NCBI GenBank assembly: GCA_019120615.1
Contig: DWUT01000166.1
Coordinates: 1-34,562 of the forward strand
From: Candidatus Mediterraneibacter norfolkensis
Lineage (GTDB): Bacteria; Bacillota; Clostridia; Lachnospirales; Lachnospiraceae
DNA: 34,562 bases
Direction of reading: 5' to 3'
Shown here in pieces: positions 14,683 through 21,569 of the stretch (positions within the stretch are counted from its first letter, which is position 1; each line of letters opens with the position of its first letter). Below the pieces are notes generated by a model. It had not been told where the DNA came from and did no database searches. It saw nothing but the letters and a program-made list of their open reading frames with translations. The position numbers were made by a program, and so were the translations under genes.

Positions 14683-15174
14683 CTATGCGCATTCTTCAGA
14701 CGCTGCTGCGGATTTCGTCTGTCTGAAGACAAGCCGGAAGACAAATCTTACAAACGGTCCTGCGTAGCACATCTGCCAGAAGAAAGCCATCGGGAAATTC
14801 AGAGCGACGGTCTGGAGCCATACAGGGATAAGCTCCGTTCCTGCGTTTTTGAAAAGAAGCGTTGCCACAAAGCTCATCAGCGGGCACATCCACATGACAG
14901 ACACGGCTGAGATCGCGAGCACAAGGTGGAACGGATTCTCCTTTTCCGGATTGACAAGTTTAAACGCGGTCTTCTTTGCCATTTTCCCGACAAAGAAAAA
15001 GTCAAGGATAAAGGCGACGGGCGCCATGATCACAAGCTCGTGGAAAGCGGACAGAAAGACCGAAGAACTCATTCCTCCTGTGCTCAGCGCGATATTGTAG
15101 CAGATCATCGCGTAGACCATGACAAATACCATAATGATCGTAAAGATAACGTCTTCAAATTTTGTTCTGGGCAT
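14683..15174 (-). CDS. DUF2798-family integral membrane protein
   Basis: A 163-aa protein with four hydrophobic segments arranged as two similar halves, as in DUF2798 proteins: FEDVIFTIIMVFVMVYAMICYN with ELVIMAPVAFILDFFFVG, then VLAISAVSVMWMCPLMSFVAT with FPMAFFWQMCYAGPFVRFVF. Function of the family is unknown. The start has AAAGGAGG 7 nt upstream on the minus strand. It is a single-gene unit, convergent with the 39-aa gene and divergent from the dehydratase operon. The C-terminal tail is short and charged. Confidence 0.85.
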   Translation of the reverse strand: MPRTKFEDVIFTIIMVFVMVYAMICYNIALSTGGMSSSVFLSAFHELVIMAPVAFILDFFFVGKMAKKTAFKLVNPEKENPFHLVLAISAVSVMWMCPLMSFVATLLFKNAGTELIPVWLQTVALNFPMAFFWQMCYAGPFVRFVFRLVFRQTKSAAASEECA

Positions 15175-15387
15175 AAAAAATCCTCCTTTAATAATGAATA
15201 AACAAGCAACTGAAATCCGTGTTGTTCGTTAATCATTCAGGAGAATGGACGTTTCCAATATAGACCGGGATTTTCTCAACGGGCACGATTCTATCATATA
15301 TGTTCAGGCAATGTCAAGACTTTCTTAACAGGATTCTCCTCTGGAAATTTTCATGGAAATGTGCTATATATTTATTTTGTATTATTT

Positions 15388-15417
15388 TTGGAACTACAGA
15401 CAGACTGTATTTATACA
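15388..15417 (+). promoter_or_regulatory. Dehydratase operon promoter with internal dyad
   Basis: TTGGAA (15388-15393) and TATACA (15412-15417) are 18 bp apart. The spacer holds the dyad TACAG-ACAGA-CTGTA (15395-15409), a possible operator. The rest of the 269-bp gap (15175-15443) is AT-rich with no further gene seen. Confidence 0.5.
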
Positions 15418-15443
15418 TCAATGTGAGATCTGGAGGGAATAAA

Positions 15444-16760
15444 ATGTGGATCGCAGATAAATATATCGATCATGTAAAAGAAGAGACCACGGAGCATCCC
15501 GGAGAGAGCTGGGATCAGATGCTCCTCGGATTCAAACTGAACAAGCTCCGGACGAAGCTGCTCCCGAAAAAAGGGATATCAAAAGGCTACCAGAAGCTGG
15601 AGGCGATGATGATGTCCTTTGTGGCGGATTCTCTCGGCCGCCCGGACAGCTATGTGTGGGGCAATATCTTTTCACCCTGTGAGATCATAGGATGTTTCGG
15701 ACTGAGCACACTTTCGATCGAGTGTCTTTCCTGCTACTTCACCGGATATCATCTGGAAGATTTTTTTATAGACTATGCACAGAATACGGGGATCGCGCCG
15801 ACACTGTGTTCCTATCATAAGACCTTTGTGGGAGCGATTGACAGCGGGGCGGTGCCTGTGCCGGAGTATGCCGTGACGACTTCGCTTTCCTGTGACGGAA
15901 ACCTGAACACGTTCCGATATCTGGAAAAGAAGAAGGGCGTCCCGTTCACGTTCCTGGACGTGCCGTACCGTGACGATGAGGCGTCGGTGGATTATCTGGC
16001 GGAACAGTTGAAGGATTTCGCCTCGGAGCTGGAGAAACGCTTCGGAACAACCTTTGACGAGGAAAAACTGAAAAAAGCGATACGGATCGAGAATGAGACA
16101 AGAAGGGAACTGCTCCGGTTCTTTGAACTTCAGAGCGAGCGGTACTATCCGGGCGAGCTGATCAGCCATCTCTATATGATGATGGGGATGCATCTGCTCA
16201 TCGGGACACAGGAGTTCCTGGATCTGATCCGGTTCATGATAAAGGATATCGAGAACTATCCGAAGTTTGACGGGAAGAAAATTCTGTGGATCCATCTGCT
16301 CCCGTTCTATCAGGAGACACTGCAGAGCTATTTCAACGACAGCCGTAAGTACCAGATCATTGCAAGTGATATTATCATTGACTCTATGGAAGAAATGGAT
16401 GAGACAAAGCCGTTCCACGCCCTGGCAAAGAAGATCATCCGGAATCTGTATAATGGTTCCTATTCGCACAGGGCAGATATGGTCGGAAAGCTGGCAGACC
16501 GGCTCCATCCGGACGCAGTGATCCAGTTCTGCCACTGGGGATGCAAGCAGTCTTCAGGGGGAAGTATCCTTCTGAAAGAGAAACTGAAGGAAATGGATGT
16601 CCCCATGCTGATCCTGGACGGAGACGGAATCGACCGGCGCAACAGCCATGACGGACAGATCAAGACCAGGCTGGAAGCATTCCTGGAGATGCTGGAAACA
16701 GGTGACGCAGAAGAGACAGAGAATGAAGAGACAGCAGAGAGGGAACAGAGGATATGTTAG
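15444..16760 (+). CDS. 2-hydroxyacyl-CoA dehydratase subunit (HgdB/FldC-like)
   Basis: A 438-aa protein of the 2-hydroxyacyl-CoA dehydratase family, which removes water from 2-hydroxyacyl-CoA in amino-acid fermentation using a [4Fe-4S] cluster and an ATP-driven electron from an activator. Candidate cluster cysteines lie in FSPCEIIGCFG, TTSLSCDGN and FCHWGCKQSSGG, the last a typical C-terminal block. GGAGGG stands 6 nt before 15444; the frame extends to 15300 but without a ribosome site. Its end overlaps the fusion gene by 7 nt. The acidic tail (DAEETENEETAERE) is unusual. The substrate cannot be told; no CoA-transferase or 2-hydroxyacid dehydrogenase is beside it. Confidence 0.88.
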   Translation: MWIADKYIDHVKEETTEHPGESWDQMLLGFKLNKLRTKLLPKKGISKGYQKLEAMMMSFVADSLGRPDSYVWGNIFSPCEIIGCFGLSTLSIECLSCYFTGYHLEDFFIDYAQNTGIAPTLCSYHKTFVGAIDSGAVPVPEYAVTTSLSCDGNLNTFRYLEKKKGVPFTFLDVPYRDDEASVDYLAEQLKDFASELEKRFGTTFDEEKLKKAIRIENETRRELLRFFELQSERYYPGELISHLYMMMGMHLLIGTQEFLDLIRFMIKDIENYPKFDGKKILWIHLLPFYQETLQSYFNDSRKYQIIASDIIIDSMEEMDETKPFHALAKKIIRNLYNGSYSHRADMVGKLADRLHPDAVIQFCHWGCKQSSGGSILLKEKLKEMDVPMLILDGDGIDRRNSHDGQIKTRLEAFLEMLETGDAEETENEETAEREQRIC

Positions 16761-18478
16761 GTTATATATGTAAATATGCTCCGGTGGAAGTTTTTGAGTC
16801 CATGGGGGTGAAAATGGAGAGGATCGAGCCGGATGTGACCAACTTTAACCAGGCAGAGATCCGGATGCATCCGAATATCTGCAGTTTTGCAAAAGGGGTG
16901 CTGGAGGAAGTTATGAGAGGTGAGTATGAAGGAGTGATCCTGACCACCTGCTGCGACAGCATCCGAAGGCTTTACGATGTGCTCAGGGAAGAGTTCCCGG
17001 ACAAATTTATCTATATGCTGGACACACCGCGGATCACAAAGGACGCGGGGATCACCCTTTATGAACAGCGCATCCGGGCGATGATCCGGGAGTATGAGGA
17101 GTTTTCGGGAAAGACATTTGACGAGAATGAATTCTGCGGATTCCTGAAAGGAAAAGAGGAAGAACAGCAGTATGCCGTCAAGAGCAATTATGTCAATATC
17201 GGCATCATCGGCGCAAGGGCCAACGAGAGCATCAAGAAGATCCTGGCGGAAAACGGAGCCAATGTAGCCTTTGACCTGACCTGTACCGGTCTGGGGAGAA
17301 AGATCCTGGTGGAAGAGGAAAATGTCCTGAACGGATATGCCAGAGGACTGCTGAGTCAGTTCCCGTGTATGCGCATGGAGCAGGCGGCGAACAGGGATGA
17401 ACTGATCAAAAGGAGCGCGGGAAGTGTGGACGGTATTATCTATCACACGGTACAGTTCTGTGATAATTATGCCTATGAGTATGCCTGGCTGAAGGGCTGG
17501 CTTGACAGACCGCTGCTCCTGCTTGAGACAGACTATACCAGACAGAGCGGCGGACAGGTGAGGACCAGGATCGAGGCGTTTCTGGAGTCGCTGTCATCAG
17601 GACGGGACAGCGCACAGGGGACTGGAACAGGAAGCAGGACAGGCAGAGCGGGAAGACTGCAGGATGCTGCAGAGAGATGGAAGAAGGGAGACGGACCAAT
17701 GTATGTGATGGGAATCGACAGTGGATCCACATCGACCAATGCGGTCATCATGGATCAGGACAGAAAGATAAAGGCGTTCTCTGTGGTACGCACCGGAGCG
17801 AAGTCCGGTGTCAGCGCGGAACGGGCATTAAAGGACGTGCTTGAGAAGGCAGGGCTTACCAGGGAGGATATCTCCTGGATCGTGTCCACCGGCTACGGTC
17901 GCGTCAGCATTGAGTTTGCCGATGAGAACGTGACGGAGATCAGCTGTCATGGTAAGGGAGCACACTATTTCAATCCGAAGATCCGGACGATCCTGGATAT
18001 CGGAGGACAGGACAGCAAGGCGATCCGTCTGAATGAAAACGGAGAGGTGAAGGACTTCGTCATGAACGACAAGTGTGCTGCCGGGACGGGACGGTTTCTG
18101 GAGATGATCGCCCGCACGCTGGAAGTCTCCCTGGACGAGCTGGGCGCCATCGCGCTGACTTCTCAGGAGAAGATCGAGATCACAAGCATGTGCTCTGTCT
18201 TTGCCGAGTCCGAGGTGATCTCTCTGATCGCGAACAACAAGGAAAAAGCGGATATCGCGGACGGCGTCTGCCACGCGATCGCCAACAAGGCTTCCGGCCT
18301 GCTGCGCCGGGGAGGCATGGAGCCGGAGTTCATGATGACCGGCGGTGTGGCGAAGAACCCCGGAGTTGTGCGCGCCGTGGAAGAGAAGATCGGTTCAAAG
18401 CTCTATATCTGTGATGAACCGGAAATCGTCGGAGCCGCCGGGGCGGCGGTGTACGCGCTGGAGAAATGCGGAGTTTGA
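16754..18478 (+). CDS. Fused 2-hydroxyacyl-CoA dehydratase subunit and dehydratase activase
   Basis: A 574-aa fusion. Residues 1-~285 are a second dehydratase subunit (FAKGVLEE, TTCCDSIRRLYD, FCDNYAYEY, LETDYTRQSGGQVRTRIEAF). A Gly/Ser/Arg-rich linker (~286-312) leads to an acyl-CoA dehydratase activase from residue 316: MYVMGIDSGSTSTNAVIMD is the ASKHA ATP-binding start, DIGGQDSKAI follows, and Cys441 (NDKCAAGTGRF) and Cys480 (TSMCSVFAE) match the two cysteines that hold the bridging [4Fe-4S] cluster in HgdC-type activators. Activators are usually separate ~260-aa proteins. AAGGGAG before the internal ATG (17699) could also allow a free activase to be made. ATP hydrolysis in this half would power electron transfer to the dehydratase half. 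Confidence 0.9.
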   Translation: MLGYICKYAPVEVFESMGVKMERIEPDVTNFNQAEIRMHPNICSFAKGVLEEVMRGEYEGVILTTCCDSIRRLYDVLREEFPDKFIYMLDTPRITKDAGITLYEQRIRAMIREYEEFSGKTFDENEFCGFLKGKEEEQQYAVKSNYVNIGIIGARANESIKKILAENGANVAFDLTCTGLGRKILVEEENVLNGYARGLLSQFPCMRMEQAANRDELIKRSAGSVDGIIYHTVQFCDNYAYEYAWLKGWLDRPLLLLETDYTRQSGGQVRTRIEAFLESLSSGRDSAQGTGTGSRTGRAGRLQDAAERWKKGDGPMYVMGIDSGSTSTNAVIMDQDRKIKAFSVVRTGAKSGVSAERALKDVLEKAGLTREDISWIVSTGYGRVSIEFADENVTEISCHGKGAHYFNPKIRTILDIGGQDSKAIRLNENGEVKDFVMNDKCAAGTGRFLEMIARTLEVSLDELGAIALTSQEKIEITSMCSVFAESEVISLIANNKEKADIADGVCHAIANKASGLLRRGGMEPEFMMTGGVAKNPGVVRAVEEKIGSKLYICDEPEIVGAAGAAVYALEKCGV

Positions 18479-18507
18479 ATGAATAAGATTAATAGATGTA
18501 CAGAGTA

Positions 18508-18549
18508 AAGAATCGCCAGTTCCGGCATATGCAGGAACTGGCGATTCTT
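18508..18549 (+). terminator. Terminator after the dehydratase operon
   Basis: AAGAATCGCCAGTTCC pairs with its exact complement (16 bp) around a 10-nt loop. The T-run is poor (TTGGTTAT), but stem and position fit the end of the operon. Confidence 0.7.
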
Positions 18550-18605
18550 GGTTATAGATTTGTATGAGGGAAAAGGGGACACTCTGTCATTCGGATGGTT
18601 ACGGC

Positions 18606-18634
18606 TTGCCGTTTCACAAAACCGATGGTAAAAT
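18606..18634 (+). promoter_or_regulatory. Promoter of the AAA/PD-(D/E)XK gene
   Basis: TTGCCG (18606-18611) and TAAAAT (18629-18634) with a 17-bp spacer, 38 bp before the start codon. A small ACGGC-TT-GCCGT dyad overlaps the -35 box. Confidence 0.5.
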
Positions 18635-18671
18635 TGAGGCAGATGTTCGGAGAGGAGTGTGACAGGGCAGA

Positions 18672-20396
18672 ATGGAAGAGAAGATGAGAAAGAAACTTCC
18701 GATCGGGATTGAGAGCTTTGAAAAGATCAGGGCGGATAATTTTTATTATATTGATAAGACAGGGATGATCCGGGATCTGCTCCTTAACTGGGGAGAAGTG
18801 AACCTTTTTACCCGCCCCAGAAGATTCGGAAAATCTCTGAATATGAGCATGCTGAAGAACTTCTTTGAGATCGGCTGCAGGAGTGAATTTTTTGACGGGC
18901 TGGCGATCATGAAAGAGACAGAACTGTGTGAAAAATATATGGGAAAATTCCCGGTGGTCTCAGTCAGCCTGAAAGGTGTGAACGGAAACGATTATGAGAC
19001 GGCCCGCTCCATGATGTGTACTGTGATTGGCGGGGAGGCCATGCGGTTTCAGTTTCTGGCAGAGAGTGAGAAGCTGACAGACAAAGAGAAGGAACTGTAT
19101 GATCAACTCACCACAATCGGGAAGCGGAATGAAGGGGTTTTTGAACTGACAGACGCGGTCCTGATGGAAAGCCTTTATACACTGACGCTTCTTCTGAGAA
19201 AGCACTACGGCAGCAGGGTCATTGTTCTCATCGACGAGTACGATGTCCCGCTCTCTAAAGCAAATGATAATGGGTATTACGATCAGATGGTACTCCTGAT
19301 CCGAAATATGTTTGAACGGGTTCTGAAAACAAATGACAATCTTTATTTTGCCGTGCTGACCGGATGCCTGCGCGTGGCAAAGGAAAGCATTTTTACCGGT
19401 TTGAATAATTTTAATGTTCTGACGATCACAGACGTGGGATTTGAGGAATATTTCGGGTTTACAGACCGCGAAGTGAGAGAAATGCTGGAGTACTACGGAC
19501 TGTCCGAGCAGTATGATACTGTGAAAAAATGGTATGACGGATACCGCTTTGGAAATATGGATGTGTACTGCCCCTGGGACGTGATCTGCTATTGCGGACG
19601 GCTGAGGCTGAACCCGAAGGCGCAGCCGGAGGCATACTGGTCCAACACGAGCAGCAATGCGGTGATACGGCGTTTCCTGGAGAGCGCCAGGTCGACGACA
19701 AAGCAGGAGATAGAACGGCTGATCTCGGGCGAGAGCATCGTGAAGGCGGTACGGCAGGAACTGACATATAAAGAAATGTATGACTCGCCGGACAATATCT
19801 GGAGCGTGCTTTTTACGACCGGATACCTGACGCGGAGAGGGGATGCAGAAGGGAATAAACTTCGTCTGGCGATTCCGAATAAAGAAATCCGGATGATCTT
19901 TGATGAGCAGATCTCCGAGTGGTTCCAGGAGACGGCGAGAAAAGACGGGGAGGCGCTGGATTCTTTCTGCGAGGCGTTTAAAGACGGGGACGCTCAGAGC
20001 GTGGAAAAGAAATTCGGAGGATATCTGAGCCGGACGATCAGCATTCGGGATACGGCCGTTAGAAAAGAGATGAAGGAGAATTATTATCACGGGATCCTTC
20101 TCGGGCTGTTAAGCTATAAAGAAGACTGGTATGTGGCTTCAAACAGAGAGTCCGGTGACGGATACTGCGAAATCCTTGTTGAAATCGATGGAGATGATAC
20201 CGGCATTGCGATCGAGATGAAATATGCGGAGAACGGAGACATGGATGCAGGATGCCGGGAGGCGTTAAAACAGATTGACGAACGGCGGTATACGGAACTC
20301 CTTCGGGATGACGGCATGGAGAAAATCCTGAAATATGGTATAGCATGCTACAAAAAGAGATGCGGAGTGATGATGGAAGAAGAACATGAATTATGA
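18672..20396 (+). CDS. AAA-ATPase-like / PD-(D/E)XK nuclease superfamily (DUF1703) protein
   Basis: A 574-aa member of the large family that starts LPIGIESFEKIRADNFYYIDKT. The N-terminal AAA-ATPase-like domain has the Walker A variant RPRRFGKSLNMSML (48-61) and VIVLIDEYDVPLS as Walker B. The C-terminal nuclease-like domain carries GDGYCEILVEIDGDDTGIAIEMKYAE, with the acidic residue and ExK of the PD-(D/E)XK fold. The role is unsettled; copies are numerous and scattered in anaerobe genomes, often called mobile. ATGs at 18672 and 18684 are both possible; MRKKLPIG from 18684 fits family starts well. It overlaps the following AraC gene by 11 nt. Confidence 0.92.
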   Translation: MEEKMRKKLPIGIESFEKIRADNFYYIDKTGMIRDLLLNWGEVNLFTRPRRFGKSLNMSMLKNFFEIGCRSEFFDGLAIMKETELCEKYMGKFPVVSVSLKGVNGNDYETARSMMCTVIGGEAMRFQFLAESEKLTDKEKELYDQLTTIGKRNEGVFELTDAVLMESLYTLTLLLRKHYGSRVIVLIDEYDVPLSKANDNGYYDQMVLLIRNMFERVLKTNDNLYFAVLTGCLRVAKESIFTGLNNFNVLTITDVGFEEYFGFTDREVREMLEYYGLSEQYDTVKKWYDGYRFGNMDVYCPWDVICYCGRLRLNPKAQPEAYWSNTSSNAVIRRFLESARSTTKQEIERLISGESIVKAVRQELTYKEMYDSPDNIWSVLFTTGYLTRRGDAEGNKLRLAIPNKEIRMIFDEQISEWFQETARKDGEALDSFCEAFKDGDAQSVEKKFGGYLSRTISIRDTAVRKEMKENYYHGILLGLLSYKEDWYVASNRESGDGYCEILVEIDGDDTGIAIEMKYAENGDMDAGCREALKQIDERRYTELLRDDGMEKILKYGIACYKKRCGVMMEEEHEL

Positions 20397-21411
20397 GGCT
20401 CTTATAGAAGAATTGAAGAAATGGGATGAAGACGAGAAGTTCTACCGGGAGGTCTGGCAGCGCAGGAAGAAGGGAGAGCCGCTGGATCCGCTTTATAAAA
20501 GAGAAGATATTGATCCGGAGGTGCAGGAATGGGCGCTGGATCCGGACAGTATGGATCCGTACAAGACAGAGGAAACGTTTTTTGCAAATGGAAGGAATGT
20601 GACTCTGGTAAAGCATCCCAGATTCCTCCCCTTTTTTACACACCGGCATGCGTTTTTTGAGATCCTGTACGTGCTGTCCGGGCACTGCCGGGAGGTGACC
20701 AGTGACCGTCAGGTTGAGTTAAGGGAGGGGGATCTCTGTATCCTTGCGCCAAACGTGACCCATGGGATCGAGGTGTTTGACGACAGCATCGTTCTGAACA
20801 TTCTGATCCGGTACAGTACCTTTATGGATATCTTCTATAATATTATCCGGTACAAGAGCCAGATCGCTGTCTTCTTCCTTGGAAATCTTTTTGAGAAAAA
20901 CAAGACAAGATATCTTCTGTATCATACGTCTGAGGATGAAGTGATAAGAAACTATATCCTGGATATGTATATGGAACAGATGCATATGGATGATTATTCA
21001 GACCGCATCATCTGCAGCCTGCTCACGATCTTTTTTACCCAGCTCACGCGGCGGCATGGAAGGACCGTGGAAATCCCGGAGAAAGCAGGGAGAAAGACAG
21101 AGTATGACGATGAGATCCTGAACTATATCATTCAGAACTATAATACCGTGACCCTTGGTGACGTTGCGTCCCGTTTCCATTTTTCGGAGCCCTACTGCTC
21201 CAAACTGATCGCCGGGATCACCGGGACCTCGTTTTCGGAACTTCTCACCCGGATCCGTCTGCAGAATGGAGAAAATATGCTCGCCCACACCCAGATGAGC
21301 ATCGCGGATATCAGTGAAAAGATCGGGTATAAGAATCCGGAGACATTCGTCCGTAGTTTTAGTCGGAATTACCATATGACGCCTAGCAAGTATCGGAAAA
21401 GCCTGGGCTGA
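20386..21411 (+). CDS. AraC-family transcriptional regulator
   Basis: A 341-aa protein. After an acidic N-terminal extension (~60 residues), a cupin-like sensor domain reads FFTHRHAFFEILYVLSGHC and LREGDLCILAPNVTHGIEV. The last ~100 residues hold two helix-turn-helix motifs: VTLGDVASRFHFSEPYCSKLI and MSIADISEKIGYKNPETFVRSF, followed by MTPSKYRK. Gene order suggests that it controls the rhamnosidase just downstream, probably sensing a sugar. Its start lies inside the end of the AAA/DUF1703 gene, an odd pairing that suggests that gene was placed upstream secondarily. GGAAG precedes the start by 6-7 nt. Confidence 0.93.
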   Translation: MNYEALIEELKKWDEDEKFYREVWQRRKKGEPLDPLYKREDIDPEVQEWALDPDSMDPYKTEETFFANGRNVTLVKHPRFLPFFTHRHAFFEILYVLSGHCREVTSDRQVELREGDLCILAPNVTHGIEVFDDSIVLNILIRYSTFMDIFYNIIRYKSQIAVFFLGNLFEKNKTRYLLYHTSEDEVIRNYILDMYMEQMHMDDYSDRIICSLLTIFFTQLTRRHGRTVEIPEKAGRKTEYDDEILNYIIQNYNTVTLGDVASRFHFSEPYCSKLIAGITGTSFSELLTRIRLQNGENMLAHTQMSIADISEKIGYKNPETFVRSFSRNYHMTPSKYRKSLG

Positions 21412-21569
21412 GAAGGGGCTGTCCCTAAGTAAGGTACGGACTGTATAGATTATCTAAAGTCAATTAATCTGATTTTCCAGAGTCATAGAAAGAACAGCCT
21501 GCGTTTTATATAATGATGCCAGAAAGGAAAGGAGTGGCAGCGAATTATGAAAGGCAGGTGGAATGCAAA
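21412..21569 (+). promoter_or_regulatory. Rhamnosidase control region
   Basis: This 158-bp gap has TATAAT at 21509-21514 inside TTATATAATG, with a poor -35, as expected for an AraC-activated promoter. AGATTA and TAATCT (about 21448-21474) form an inverted pair. The ATG at 21513 lies within the -10 box, which argues against that start for the rhamnosidase. Confidence 0.5.

Noticed and set aside
18960-20090. Long antisense ORF (376 aa) opposite the AAA/DUF1703 gene
   Set aside because: It is a shadow of the sense gene's codon pattern: rich in His, Arg and Pro, no recognisable domain and no ribosome site.
21412-21500. Insertion-sequence remnant (GGGGCTGTCCC ... ACAGCC)
   Set aside because: The matching ends are only 6 bp, no transposase fragment or target duplication is seen, and the gap is explained as a promoter region.
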